DNA of 14,980 bases, taken from assembly GCA_038248985.1 (NCBI GenBank), contig JBBRWV010000093.1, positions 1 to 14,980 of the forward strand, written 5' to 3'. A model generated the notes under the pieces. That model searched no databases, was not told where the DNA came from, and was given only the letters and a program-made list of their open reading frames with translations. The DNA is from JBBRWV01 sp038248985. Its GTDB lineage: Bacteria; Planctomycetota; Phycisphaerae; WQYP01. Positions 1 through 7,135 of this stretch are shown here, piece after piece. The position numbers were made by a program, and so were the translations under genes. Each line of letters begins with the position of its first letter. Position 1 is the first letter of the stretch.

Positions 1-992
1 AAAACGACCCGCTTCATCACCCCCACACCGGCCCCTTGTGTGATAGTCAGCCAGGGCCGCGCTATGCCCGCGCGCTCATGAAAGGTCACCTCGTACTCAT
101 CCACCACCCCTACGCGAATGCGGCCGCCCTGCCGCTGGGCATAAAAGCTTTTCGCTGGCCCCAAGCGCCTGCCAAAATACGACTTGCGACTCGTCTGCAG
201 GGCCCAGGCATCGGTTTGCAGGTCAAAAATGGGCATTTGAGCCGCTGGGCCGGAGGGGGCCTTAGGCGCAGTGGTTGTCTCGGCAGGTGGGGGGGTAGTA
301 CTGCTGGAAGTGTCTTTATTCAAAGGGGTTACAACGAGGGCGACGGCGGCGATGCGGCTCAGATCCACTCCTTGATCGGCGGCAAATTGAAGATCCAAAG
401 GCACATTTTGCCATTGCGTCGTAACGATATAACGGTCCCCAGATACCGTATTGCCCCCATCATCCACGAGCGCCGTCGCCACCGCGTACTGGCCGCTCTC
501 AGCAACGGCCCCGGTGTGCATCACCCGCAAAACCAAAGTATCGAAGTCCTGTACATCCAATGGCTTAGGTAACGCATGGACGACCGCGCCAGGCGTAAAG
601 AGCGTCGGTGTCGGAACCGCCGGCAGCGGCACTTTCAACGACCAAAGACCATTGGAGGGCCTAACGCTGGTGCGAATAAGCGTGGGAATAGGCGATGAAT
701 CCGTCGCCTCGATTTCGCCCGTAACCACGCCTTTTTCGATAGGTACTTTTAGCATGGCTTGACTTTTGAATATAGACAAATTGTCTTTTGGGCTGGACCA
801 TTGGACCGGCGGATTGGGTTGTTCAAAGTCTAATAATAACCGTTGCAATTGGGTTCCCGTATCGTTATGATCATCAGACAAGCGGATCATTTTGATGGCA
901 TCAGTAGTAGTTTTACTCGTTTCCTGACAAGCACTTATATGAATAAGCACCCCGCAGAAAATGACTCCGCCAAGGATTCTGCCGATTCTCAT
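1..992 (-). CDS. Lipoprotein of unknown function, probable carbohydrate-binding-like modules (3' end outside window)
   Basis: The frame is open from ATG at 992 to the window edge, giving 330 codons with the C-terminus missing. The start is supported by AGGAG at 1001-1005, eight bases upstream. The N-terminus (MRIGRILGGVIFCGVLIHISAC) is a lipoprotein signal with lipobox I-S-A-C and lipidation at Cys22, so the protein should be membrane-anchored after export. Residues about 45-225 look beta-rich and contain a segment near 147-157 (DVQDFDTLVLR) that resembles jelly-roll carbohydrate-binding modules; this is a weak impression. A Thr/Pro/Ser linker lies near 226-250. A second module starts around 255, with Trp and Tyr residues and a V-D-E-Y-E-V strand near 297-302. 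No catalytic motif is recognised. The gene is divergent from a sigma-54 activator gene and has a sigma-54 type promoter match in front. It is certainly coding; the function is unknown. Confidence 0.85.
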   Translation of the reverse strand, partial: MRIGRILGGVIFCGVLIHISACQETSKTTTDAIKMIRLSDDHNDTGTQLQRLLLDFEQPNPPVQWSSPKDNLSIFKSQAMLKVPIEKGVVTGEIEATDSSPIPTLIRTSVRPSNGLWSLKVPLPAVPTPTLFTPGAVVHALPKPLDVQDFDTLVLRVMHTGAVAESGQYAVATALVDDGGNTVSGDRYIVTTQWQNVPLDLQFAADQGVDLSRIAAVALVVTPLNKDTSSSTTPPPAETTTAPKAPSGPAAQMPIFDLQTDAWALQTSRKSYFGRRLGPAKSFYAQRQGGRIRVGVVDEYEVTFHERAGIARPWLTITQGAGVGVMKRVV

Positions 993-1026
993 TATTTCAA
1001 CTCCTGTGATTGAATGGAGTATTCTT

Positions 1027-1042
1027 GCCTGTTAAGTGCCAG
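1027..1042 (-). promoter_or_regulatory. Candidate sigma-54 (-24/-12) promoter for the lipoprotein gene
   Basis: Read on the minus strand the site is CTGGCACTTAACAGGC. It has the invariant GG (1040-1039), ten bases, then the invariant GC (1028-1027), and the -24 element TGGCAC is a perfect consensus match. The -12 element (AGGC instead of TTGC) is only partial. The predicted start near 1015 leaves about 22 bases of leader containing the AGGAG site. The next gene upstream, transcribed in the opposite direction, encodes a sigma-54 activator, which makes the match more credible. It remains a sequence match only. Confidence 0.55.
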
Positions 1043-1088
1043 TATGACGCAAAAAGTAGCGTAACGTCCGAAAATATTTAAATACTAT

Positions 1089-1118
1089 TTGACTCTGCGG
1101 AAATCGGGGTTACATACT
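1089..1118 (+). promoter_or_regulatory. Candidate sigma-70 type promoter for the sigma-54 activator gene
   Basis: TTGACT (1089-1094) and CATACT (1113-1118) are separated by 18 bases, a 5/6 and 4/6 match to the housekeeping consensus in an AT-rich part of the divergent gap. It would give a leader of about 160 bases before the TTG start at 1284. Planctomycete promoters often deviate from this consensus, so confidence is low. Confidence 0.35.
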
Positions 1119-1165
1119 TTATATCACATTTCGCCATCGACGCGCGTTTTTGATTGTTCAGGAAG

Positions 1166-1192
1166 CCGAATAAGTAAGCATATCCGATTCGG
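1166..1192. promoter_or_regulatory. Inverted repeat, possible activator-binding (enhancer) site
   Basis: CCGAAT (1166-1171) is repeated in reverse complement as ATTCGG (1187-1192) with 15 bases between. The right arm is itself part of the small palindrome CCGATTCGG (1184-1192). It lies about 150-175 bases upstream of the predicted sigma-54 start near 1015, the usual distance for an enhancer-binding protein site, and also inside the leader of the activator gene. Binding is an inference from position only. Confidence 0.3.
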
Positions 1193-1240
1193 TAAGAGAG
1201 AGCCTGAACGAAGCGCGGAACGATGGACAAGGTTGTTTTC

Positions 1241-1274
1241 GTAAGCTGACCTGCATTAGCCAGCTTGCGGGAGG
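1241..1274 (+). promoter_or_regulatory. Leader hairpin followed by a strong Shine-Dalgarno that fixes a TTG start
   Basis: GTAAGCTG (1241-1248) can pair with CAGCTTGC (1261-1268) across a 12-base loop, with one wobble pair. Two bases after the stem comes a perfect GGAGG (1270-1274), nine bases before TTG at 1284. The ribosome site is the reason for choosing the TTG start over the internal ATG codons further in. The hairpin could influence ribosome access, but this is only a possibility. Confidence 0.45.
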
Positions 1275-1283
1275 GAGTAAAGC

Positions 1284-2762
1284 TTGGGTACGACTATCCC
1301 ATCCGTCACCGCCAACATTGTTTATAGCGGCGAGTCCGCGATACTCAATCAATGGCGCAAGTCCGATGTATACGACATTGTTGAAATGTCGCATGCGGAA
1401 CTTCTTTCGCAATTAAGTGAAGTAGTTGGTCATTACAGTACCATCGTGCTGAGCATGTTCTCACTGCGCGCCGGCCGGGTCGAAATCCCGATTGATCCAG
1501 CTAGTTCCGATAATACTCCTGCATTTGAAATCCTGAATCGCCTTGCTGCATTTACGGATCGTCCCAATGTCATTCTCTTGACCCAAAACGGCACCCCCTT
1601 GGAGCTTTGCTGCCAGGCGGTTCGTTTGGGCGTTTCGCATTTCATCGATACTGACGCTCCCGGCTGGGAAGCGCGTCTCACCCACGCCATTGAGCAGATT
1701 CCCGTGCCGGTCTTGGCTGCACGCAAGACTGATCCCAAAGCGTTGCTGGAAGCAGTCGGCATCAAGGCCGTCAGCCCAGCCATGCAGGATCTCATTGTGC
1801 AAGTCTATCGCGGTGCGCAAGTCTCTGACGCTACAGTACTTATACATGGAGAATCGGGCACCGGCAAACAGTTACTGGCCGAGGCCATTCACCGTCTAGA
1901 CCCCAAGCGCGGCAAGTTTAATTTCACACCTGTGAATTGTGCGGCAATCACCGGCACGTTGGCGGAATCCGAATTGTTCGGCCATACGAAAGGTGCTTTC
2001 AGCGGCGCAACAGATATCCGTTTGGGATATTTCCGTACTGCCAATAAAGGCACGATCTTCTTGGACGAAATTTCCGAGCTTCCGCTGCATTTGCAGCCCA
2101 AATTGCTGCGAGTATTGCAGGAAAAACGCGTCATGCCGGTAGGTTCCGACAAAGAAGAGGCGATTGACGTGCGGGTGATCGCCGCGACGAATGTTTCGCT
2201 GCAGGAAAAAGTCGCCAAAGGCGAATTCCGGTTGGATTTGTATCAACGTTTGAACGTGATTCATCTGGCTGTGCCTCCGCTTCGTCAGCGGATCGAAGAT
2301 ATTCCCCTGCTGGTGACACATTTTGTGAACAAATATCAGCATTATTGCTCGGACGTCATCCGCGACATTGATCCGCTGGTGTTTGAGCTGCTGAAACGCA
2401 AGGCCGGCGATGGCAACGTGCGCGAGTTAGAGAACATTATCCGGCAGTCGCTGGTGTTTAAGAGCTCGGGTGATCGTTTTGAGCTGAGCGATTTGCCGAA
2501 GCATTTATTTGAAGCCGCGGACCAGGTTCAGCGCAGCGAAATGATTCCCTCGGAAGTGGCGGACCATCTGGTGGCGTTGATTCGCAGCCGGCGGTTGACG
2601 CTGAAGCAGGCGGTGGAGACGTTTGAAAAGACGTTGATCAACCAGGCGTCGAAGAACAGTCCGTCATTGTCGAAGGTGGAGCTGGCGAAGGTGCTCGGTC
2701 TGCCGCGGCGTACGCTGTATTACAAGATGGACCTGCATGACGATGCCTCGGCGGGTTCGTAG
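1284..2762 (+). CDS. Sigma-54-dependent transcriptional activator with degenerate receiver domain
   Basis: The 492-residue protein has NtrC-family architecture. Residues 9-140 look like a receiver fold, 164-400 form the AAA+ sigma-54 interaction domain, and about 435-485 is a Fis-type helix-turn-helix (VELAKVLGLPRRTLYYKM). Visible AAA+ motifs are Walker A GESGTGKQ (189-196), the sigma-54 contact loop GAFSGA (237-242, normally GAFTGA), Walker B GTIFLDE (256-262), likely arginine fingers in FRLDLYQR (315-322), and sensor II GNVRELEN (377-384). The receiver lacks the acidic pocket (Y-S-G-E-S near 14-18), has Ser57 where the phospho-acceptor Asp is expected, and has no conserved Lys near 121-125. 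It is therefore unlikely to be switched by phosphorylation. The TTG start is chosen for the GGAGG nine bases upstream. It is divergent from the lipoprotein gene, its likely target. No sensor kinase gene is adjacent. Confidence 0.93.
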   Translation: MGTTIPSVTANIVYSGESAILNQWRKSDVYDIVEMSHAELLSQLSEVVGHYSTIVLSMFSLRAGRVEIPIDPASSDNTPAFEILNRLAAFTDRPNVILLTQNGTPLELCCQAVRLGVSHFIDTDAPGWEARLTHAIEQIPVPVLAARKTDPKALLEAVGIKAVSPAMQDLIVQVYRGAQVSDATVLIHGESGTGKQLLAEAIHRLDPKRGKFNFTPVNCAAITGTLAESELFGHTKGAFSGATDIRLGYFRTANKGTIFLDEISELPLHLQPKLLRVLQEKRVMPVGSDKEEAIDVRVIAATNVSLQEKVAKGEFRLDLYQRLNVIHLAVPPLRQRIEDIPLLVTHFVNKYQHYCSDVIRDIDPLVFELLKRKAGDGNVRELENIIRQSLVFKSSGDRFELSDLPKHLFEAADQVQRSEMIPSEVADHLVALIRSRRLTLKQAVETFEKTLINQASKNSPSLSKVELAKVLGLPRRTLYYKMDLHDDASAGS

Positions 2763-2825
2763 CAGGAAGGTCGGTGGAGGGTGAAGCAAGAGGGGTTGGC
2801 GGGGCGTTGGCAATCGGAGCAGGAT

Positions 2826-2867
2826 CAATGACCCGCGACGTGATACGTGGCGGGTCGTTGCGTTTTT
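2826..2867 (+). terminator. Intrinsic terminator after the sigma-54 activator gene
   Basis: CAATGACCCGC (2826-2836) pairs with GCGGGTCGTTG (2850-2860) through 11 pairs including one wobble. The helix is extended by ACGT/ACGT at the top and followed by CGTTTTT. The rest of 2763-3043 is G-rich with no open frame that looks coding. A poor promoter match (TTGACG at 2986, TAGCGT at 3009) is all that could be seen for nrdR. Confidence 0.85.
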
Positions 2868-3043
2868 GCGGCGTTGGATTCCGAAGCGATTCTGGGAGGG
2901 AAAGTGGGGACCGGGGGAATAGAGCAGGGGGGTGATTCGTCGCCGAAGGGCGGGGCGGAGGGGGGAGATAAGCGGTGGAGGGTCGTTGACGGGGTTGCCG
3001 CTGGCAGTTAGCGTTACTCCAATAGCGTCGAACCGGAATTTAC

Positions 3044-3541
3044 ATGCGTTGCCCGTATTGTCACGTTGACGGTAAAGACCGTGTGATTGACTCGCGTCCA
3101 GTCGAGGATGGCGCGGCGATACGGCGGCGGCGCGTGTGTGAGAGTTGCAACCGGCGTTACACGACGTACGAGCGGATCGAAGACACGGTGCGGCTGACGG
3201 TGATCAAGAAGGACGGGACGCGGATACCGTACGATCGCAATCGCATCATGACGGGGATTCAGAAGGCGTGTTACAAGCGGCCGATCAGCAGCGAATTGAT
3301 TTCGAAGATGGTGGATGCGGTGGAGGAGGAGGTCTCGCGGACTTTTGCGCGGGAAGTTCCGAGCCAGTCGATAGGGGAGTGCGTGATGAAGCATTTGCGC
3401 CGGGTGGACCCGATTGCGTACGTGCGATTCGCGTCGGTGTATCGGGAATTTCAGGATGTGCGTCAGTTGGTGGATGAGGCGCAGGACGCATTTAAGCGTT
3501 CGCAGGAAGAAGATCCGACCCAGCAAGATCTATTCAACTGA
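3044..3541 (+). CDS. nrdR: Transcriptional repressor NrdR
   Basis: The 165-residue product is a full-length NrdR, the ATP/dATP-sensing repressor of ribonucleotide reductase genes that binds NrdR boxes. The N-terminal zinc ribbon uses CPYC (residues 3-6) and CESC (33-36), with the diagnostic D-S-R-P (16-19) and R-R-R-R-V-C (28-33) between them and Y-T-T-Y-E just after. An ATP-cone domain follows from about 48 to 138 (KKDGTRIPYDRNRI near its start). The C-terminal tail is short and acidic. The start is set by the invariant M-R-C-P-Y-C beginning, although only a weak GGAA ribosome site (3035-3038) precedes it. No ribonucleotide reductase gene is in the window, so targets lie elsewhere. A lipoprotein gene follows after 88 bases. 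Confidence 0.97.
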   Translation: MRCPYCHVDGKDRVIDSRPVEDGAAIRRRRVCESCNRRYTTYERIEDTVRLTVIKKDGTRIPYDRNRIMTGIQKACYKRPISSELISKMVDAVEEEVSRTFAREVPSQSIGECVMKHLRRVDPIAYVRFASVYREFQDVRQLVDEAQDAFKRSQEEDPTQQDLFN

Positions 3542-3553
3542 GGGAATTGGTCT

Positions 3554-3582
3554 TTCGGTGGCTGAGCGGTTTACGATACAAT
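3554..3582 (+). promoter_or_regulatory. Weak candidate promoter for the FlgI-like lipoprotein gene
   Basis: TACAAT (3577-3582) is a 5/6 match to a -10 element. The hexamer 17 bases upstream, TTCGGT (3554-3559), is a poor -35. It lies between nrdR and the next gene, giving a leader of about 40 bases. Read-through from nrdR is an equally good explanation. Confidence 0.3.
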
Positions 3583-3629
3583 AGTAGTTTGGCGTGATGG
3601 TTTTCGTACAACTTGTGTGGAGTAAACGA

Positions 3630-5555
3630 ATGGCAAAGACCTACATTCAGGCGGCGCTTTTTGCGGCGGTGGCGACGGCGGGAATTTTTGCAGGCTTAAC
3701 GGGCTGCAATACGGATTCCACGCGAGACGGGAAAGCCCCCGTGGACATGCGGGAGCGCACGGCGCTGGTACATCCGGCGTTGCGGGGGACGATTGGAGAA
3801 TATTCGGTGCTGGCGGATTCTGCGCCGCTGACGGTGGAGGGGTATGGGATTGTCGCGGACCTGCCGAACACGGGGTCGCCGGATATGCCGCCATCGGTGA
3901 GAAATTATCTGCTGGACGAGTTGTACAAGACGGGGGCGAATTCGTATTCGAAGGGGACGGAAGACATCAAGCCGGAATTGATTTTGAGTAGCAAGCAGAT
4001 CGCGGCGGTGGAAGTGCGAGGCGAGATTCCACCGCTGGCGCGGATAGGCACGCGGTTTGATTTGACGATCAATGCGCTGGCGAATACGCAGACGGAATCG
4101 CTGAAGAACGGGATATTGTGGACGAGCATCTTGAAGCAGATTGGCTTGTCGGCGGATACGGGAATTGATACCAAGGCAATTGCGCTGGGACGAGGGCCGG
4201 TATTTATGGCCGGGTCACTCGAGGTGATTATGGAGCCGGAAGGGGAACCAGGAGCCGGGGCACCGGGAGCAACGAAGGGAAAGGCCGCGCGGTCGCAGCG
4301 CATCGGGCGAGTGATTGGCGGGGGTGTGGTGACGGTGGATCGGGAGATTCGATTGCAGATGTTTTCACCGTCCCACATGCGTACGGCGAGCATTGAACGT
4401 GCGGTGAACAGCCGCTTCCCGGGACGTGATCGCTATGCGCAGGCAGAGAATGACGCAATCGTAACGCTGCGAATTCCGCCGGCATTCAATAGTGATCCGG
4501 CGTATTTTCTGGAAGTGGTCAAGCACATGTATATGGCGCAGGACACGGCGGGATTTACGGAGCGCAAGGCACGCGAGTTGATCGCGGCGCTGGCGGAGCC
4601 GGACGCGCCGCATCGCAGCTTGAGCCTGGCCTTGCAGGGTTTGGGGCGATCGATATTGCGGGATTACCTGGAAGCAGCGTATTTGGATCCGAATCCGACC
4701 GTGCGGTTTTGGTCCGCCCGTGCCGGCGCGGCGATGCAGGATGTAAAGGGGTTGGTGATCGTGCAGGAGTTTGCGCGGGACACGACCAGCCCGTTGCGTT
4801 GGGAGGCGTACAAATCGCTGGTGGAGGTATCGCGTGGCGCGGACACGCTGCGGGCGACACAGGTCTTTGCGGACATGCTGCATTCGACGGACAGCAACGA
4901 GCGCATCCTGGGATACCAGGGTCTGGTGAATGTGAATGCGCGGACCGGATTGTTGACTTTTTCGGTACGCGACAAGTTCCTTATTGATGTGGTGCCGACG
5001 GATGGACCGCCGTTGATTTTTGTAACGCAGACGGCGCAGCCACGAATCGCATTTATTGGGCGGACGATTGAGTTGCCTCCCGGGACGTTGTATGTGAGCC
5101 CGGACAATCTGTTGACGGTGAACGTGGACGAGGAAGCGGCGGAGGTGCCCCGAGGGGGCACGACGGTCGCGTCTGCGGCGACGGGAGGAGCGAACGGAGC
5201 GGCGGAGGTGGCACCCCGTGAAAGCGCGACGCTTTACTGGCGTTCACCGATGGGTGATCGCACGGTGAAACTTAAGGCGACGCCGAACCTGCCGTTCCTG
5301 GTGGCGAAGCTGGCCTTTGCCCCGGACCCGAAGGAACCGTCTTATGATCCGAAGGTACCATTTATTGGCATTTCGTATCAGCGCGTGGTGGAGATGCTGG
5401 CGACACTGACCAAATCGGAGGCAATCGAGGCGAGATTCATGGTGCAGGCGGGGCCGCCGCCCATTCAGACGCCGGCGGATATTGCCTCAAGCTATCGGTC
5501 GGAGAAGTCGACGCAGGAGGCGCAAACTCAACCGACGACACAGACCCATCCGTAG
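3630..5555 (+). CDS. FlgI-like (flagellar P-ring domain) lipoprotein with helical-repeat region
   Basis: ATG at 3630 is preferred to the upstream in-frame ATG at 3594 because GGAG (3619-3622) stands seven bases before it and it opens directly into a lipoprotein signal (MAKTYIQAALFAAVATAG...LTGC, lipidation at Cys26). This gives 641 residues. Residues about 50-280 match the FlgI pattern: GYGIVADLPNTGS (71-83), then SSKQIAAVEVRGEIPPLAR-G-FDLTI (120-147) and later GRVIGGGVVTVDREI (226-240). Residues about 310-440 are alpha-helical, with HEAT-like units such as DPNPTVRFWSARAGAA (353-368). The rest, about 455-600, appears beta-rich, ending in a polar Gln/Thr tail. Ordinary FlgI is about 365 residues, exported but not lipidated, and builds the flagellar P-ring. 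The lipid anchor, added domains and absence of flagellar neighbours argue for a different envelope role, which cannot be named. A terminator follows. Confidence 0.85.
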   Translation: MAKTYIQAALFAAVATAGIFAGLTGCNTDSTRDGKAPVDMRERTALVHPALRGTIGEYSVLADSAPLTVEGYGIVADLPNTGSPDMPPSVRNYLLDELYKTGANSYSKGTEDIKPELILSSKQIAAVEVRGEIPPLARIGTRFDLTINALANTQTESLKNGILWTSILKQIGLSADTGIDTKAIALGRGPVFMAGSLEVIMEPEGEPGAGAPGATKGKAARSQRIGRVIGGGVVTVDREIRLQMFSPSHMRTASIERAVNSRFPGRDRYAQAENDAIVTLRIPPAFNSDPAYFLEVVKHMYMAQDTAGFTERKARELIAALAEPDAPHRSLSLALQGLGRSILRDYLEAAYLDPNPTVRFWSARAGAAMQDVKGLVIVQEFARDTTSPLRWEAYKSLVEVSRGADTLRATQVFADMLHSTDSNERILGYQGLVNVNARTGLLTFSVRDKFLIDVVPTDGPPLIFVTQTAQPRIAFIGRTIELPPGTLYVSPDNLLTVNVDEEAAEVPRGGTTVASAATGGANGAAEVAPRESATLYWRSPMGDRTVKLKATPNLPFLVAKLAFAPDPKEPSYDPKVPFIGISYQRVVEMLATLTKSEAIEARFMVQAGPPPIQTPADIASSYRSEKSTQEAQTQPTTQTHP

Positions 5556-5595
5556 GGGAGGGTCTGGAAGGGGACAAGGTGAATCGTTATTGGGC

Positions 5596-5638
5596 AAAAA
5601 GAACGACCCGAAGCTGGAGCAGCGTTCGGGTCTTTTTT
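5596..5638. terminator. Bidirectional intrinsic terminator between convergent genes
   Basis: GACCCGAA (5605-5612) pairs perfectly with TTCGGGTC (5625-5632), with extra GCT/AGC pairing inside. Six T follow on the plus strand (5633-5638). On the minus strand the same stem is followed by GTTCTTTTT (5604-5596). It can end both the FlgI-like gene and the ECF operon. Confidence 0.9.
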
Positions 5639-5657
5639 CATTGTATGGGAAAGTTGA

Positions 5658-7079
5658 TCAGCGGGGCGACTCGAGAGGGAGTTCGAGAGTCATTTCGGCA
5701 TTGTTGCGGATGATGCCTATAGGGGCATTACCGGTGCGCGTGGAGAGGTCGGCGAGGATTTGCGGGAGCATCCAGATGGGTTTTTTATCGATATTGACGA
5801 TGATGTCGCCTTTGAGCAATCCGGCTTTGTCGGCTGGGGAATCTTTGACAATCTCCTGAACGAGGACGGCAGGGCGCGAGCCGAGGCTGGAGTTCGCCGT
5901 ACGCACGGGGGAGTTGGGCATTATCGGTTCATATTTGACGCCCAACTGTTTGGGCACGATGTCCTGATTATTTTCGATGATCCATTGAAGGTCTTTTTGA
6001 ATGGAGCTTATGGGGAGTGCGTAGCGGTCGAATCCGATGGCGGAGAGTTCTCCATCGGTGTTGAAAAGAAAAGTGGGTCCGCGTTCATCGCCAGGGATGG
6101 CGAAGCGTTCTTCTGTGCGTTTGGCTTCACGATGGGGGACGACAATCCAGGATGCGGCACCGGTGCCGGCGGCTATGGACATGAGAAGCTCGCCCGGCGC
6201 GTGGCGCGAATCGGCGGTTTTCAGGGCAGTCGCGGCGGCGGTTTTTTCGAGCTTAACGATGGCCAGGCCGCGGGGGACAAGCGCACCGACGATTTTGACA
6301 TTGAGCTCAGAGTCGTCGGGAGCCAGTGCTTTGAGGGGGATATCTTTTTGCCCTTCACGAATAGCGCCGCCGAGCAGGACCGCGTGGCCGTCGGGATCGA
6401 TGACGACGGCGCGTGCGTCACCACTTTGAGAGAGGCGTGTCATTTCGAGGCGCATGCCGAGCATTTTCCATTTGGGCGCATTTTCGGGGTTGGCATTTTT
6501 GACGCGTTCTTCGATGAAGCGGCGGAACATGAGGTCGCGGCCGGTTCGGGGGTTGCCGGGTGAATTGCCGGGATTCACTGAACGTCCAGGTTGAGTGGCC
6601 ACTGGGGAGCCACTGTTGCCATCGCCCCATTTGGGTCTTCGGACATCGCTTTTGGAGGAGTCGGGCAGGGGCGCGGGAGTTTCGATGGAGGTGCGTTCCC
6701 GTGGGCGTTCGGGACGATCAGAACGCTCGGGGCGATCCGCGCGCTCGGGACGCTCTTTTTTCTTATCGCCGGAAGGCGGTGGACCGCCGGGGCCTTCAGG
6801 GCTTTGTTGCTTGACCCATTCGTCGAATTCCTTGCGGAATGTGTCCGGCAGACCGGCGAAAGGATTGACATCGACTTTGACGCGGATCATGCCCGCGGAG
6901 ACTTTGCCGTAGAGGGCCTGCGAGGCCTTGGACAATTGCTTGAGAGGTTCGGTGTCACCCGCGTGGGTGGTGGGAACAACAGGAGAATCGGCGGCGAAAG
7001 ACAGAGGTGAAAGGATTCCGGCTGCCAACGCTGCGGCGGAGACGAGGGCGAGCGTTTTATTTCGCAGGTGGGGGGCCAT
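5658..7079 (-). CDS. Secreted PDZ protein, degenerate HtrA/DegP-like (predicted inactive protease)
   Basis: The preferred start is ATG at 7079 (473 residues) because AGGA (7086-7089) is six bases upstream; it touches the alternative ATG at 7085. A Sec signal peptide covers about residues 1-29 (cleavage near S-F-A/A-D). Next come a helical segment, a charged Arg/Pro/Glu repeat stretch (109-129), and a Pro/Gly linker to about 180. Residues about 205-355 resemble a trypsin-like HtrA domain (VVIDPDGHAVLLGG; LVPRGLAIVKLE; TFLFNTDGELSAIGF), and a PDZ domain spans about 380-470 (SPADKAGLLKGDIIVNID). By alignment to DegP motifs, catalytic His, Asp and Ser all appear replaced, with Gly at each site, so proteolysis is unlikely. 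It is the third gene of an ECF sigma/anti-sigma operon, the place held by mucD in algU operons. It probably works outside the cytoplasm as a sensor or adaptor; that is an inference. Confidence 0.85.
   Translation of the reverse strand: MAPHLRNKTLALVSAAALAAGILSPLSFAADSPVVPTTHAGDTEPLKQLSKASQALYGKVSAGMIRVKVDVNPFAGLPDTFRKEFDEWVKQQSPEGPGGPPPSGDKKKERPERADRPERSDRPERPRERTSIETPAPLPDSSKSDVRRPKWGDGNSGSPVATQPGRSVNPGNSPGNPRTGRDLMFRRFIEERVKNANPENAPKWKMLGMRLEMTRLSQSGDARAVVIDPDGHAVLLGGAIREGQKDIPLKALAPDDSELNVKIVGALVPRGLAIVKLEKTAAATALKTADSRHAPGELLMSIAAGTGAASWIVVPHREAKRTEERFAIPGDERGPTFLFNTDGELSAIGFDRYALPISSIQKDLQWIIENNQDIVPKQLGVKYEPIMPNSPVRTANSSLGSRPAVLVQEIVKDSPADKAGLLKGDIIVNIDKKPIWMLPQILADLSTRTGNAPIGIIRNNAEMTLELPLESPR
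6706..6755 (-). repeat. Imperfect 18-base tandem repeat inside the PDZ protein gene
   Basis: Units at 6706-6723, 6724-6741 and a partial unit at 6742-6755 share the plus-strand core CG(T/C)TCGGG(A/G)CGAT. They encode the Arg-Pro-Glu-Arg-(Ala/Ser)-Asp repeats of the secreted protein. The unit length is a multiple of three, so copy-number change would keep the frame. Confidence 0.75.
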
Positions 7080-7085
7080 ACTCAT

Positions 7086-7089
7086 TCCT
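7086..7089 (-). promoter_or_regulatory. Shine-Dalgarno deciding the start of the PDZ protein
   Basis: AGGA (minus strand, within AAAGGA) abuts the ATG at 7085 but is six bases from the ATG at 7079, so the second ATG is the better start. The same M-x-M arrangement occurs at the sigma factor gene. Confidence 0.6.
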
Positions 7090-7135
7090 TTCTGTTGGTC
7101 CGGTTGTGCATGTGCGCGTGAGGAAATTTCATAAG

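Noticed and set aside
36..762. Two plus-strand open frames near the left edge
   Set aside because: They are antisense to the partial lipoprotein, which has a signal peptide, lipobox, ribosome site and promoter match.
2986..3014. TTGACG-N17-TAGCGT as an nrdR promoter
   Set aside because: The -10 matches only 3 of 6 positions, and the surrounding G-rich sequence makes chance matches to TTGACG likely.
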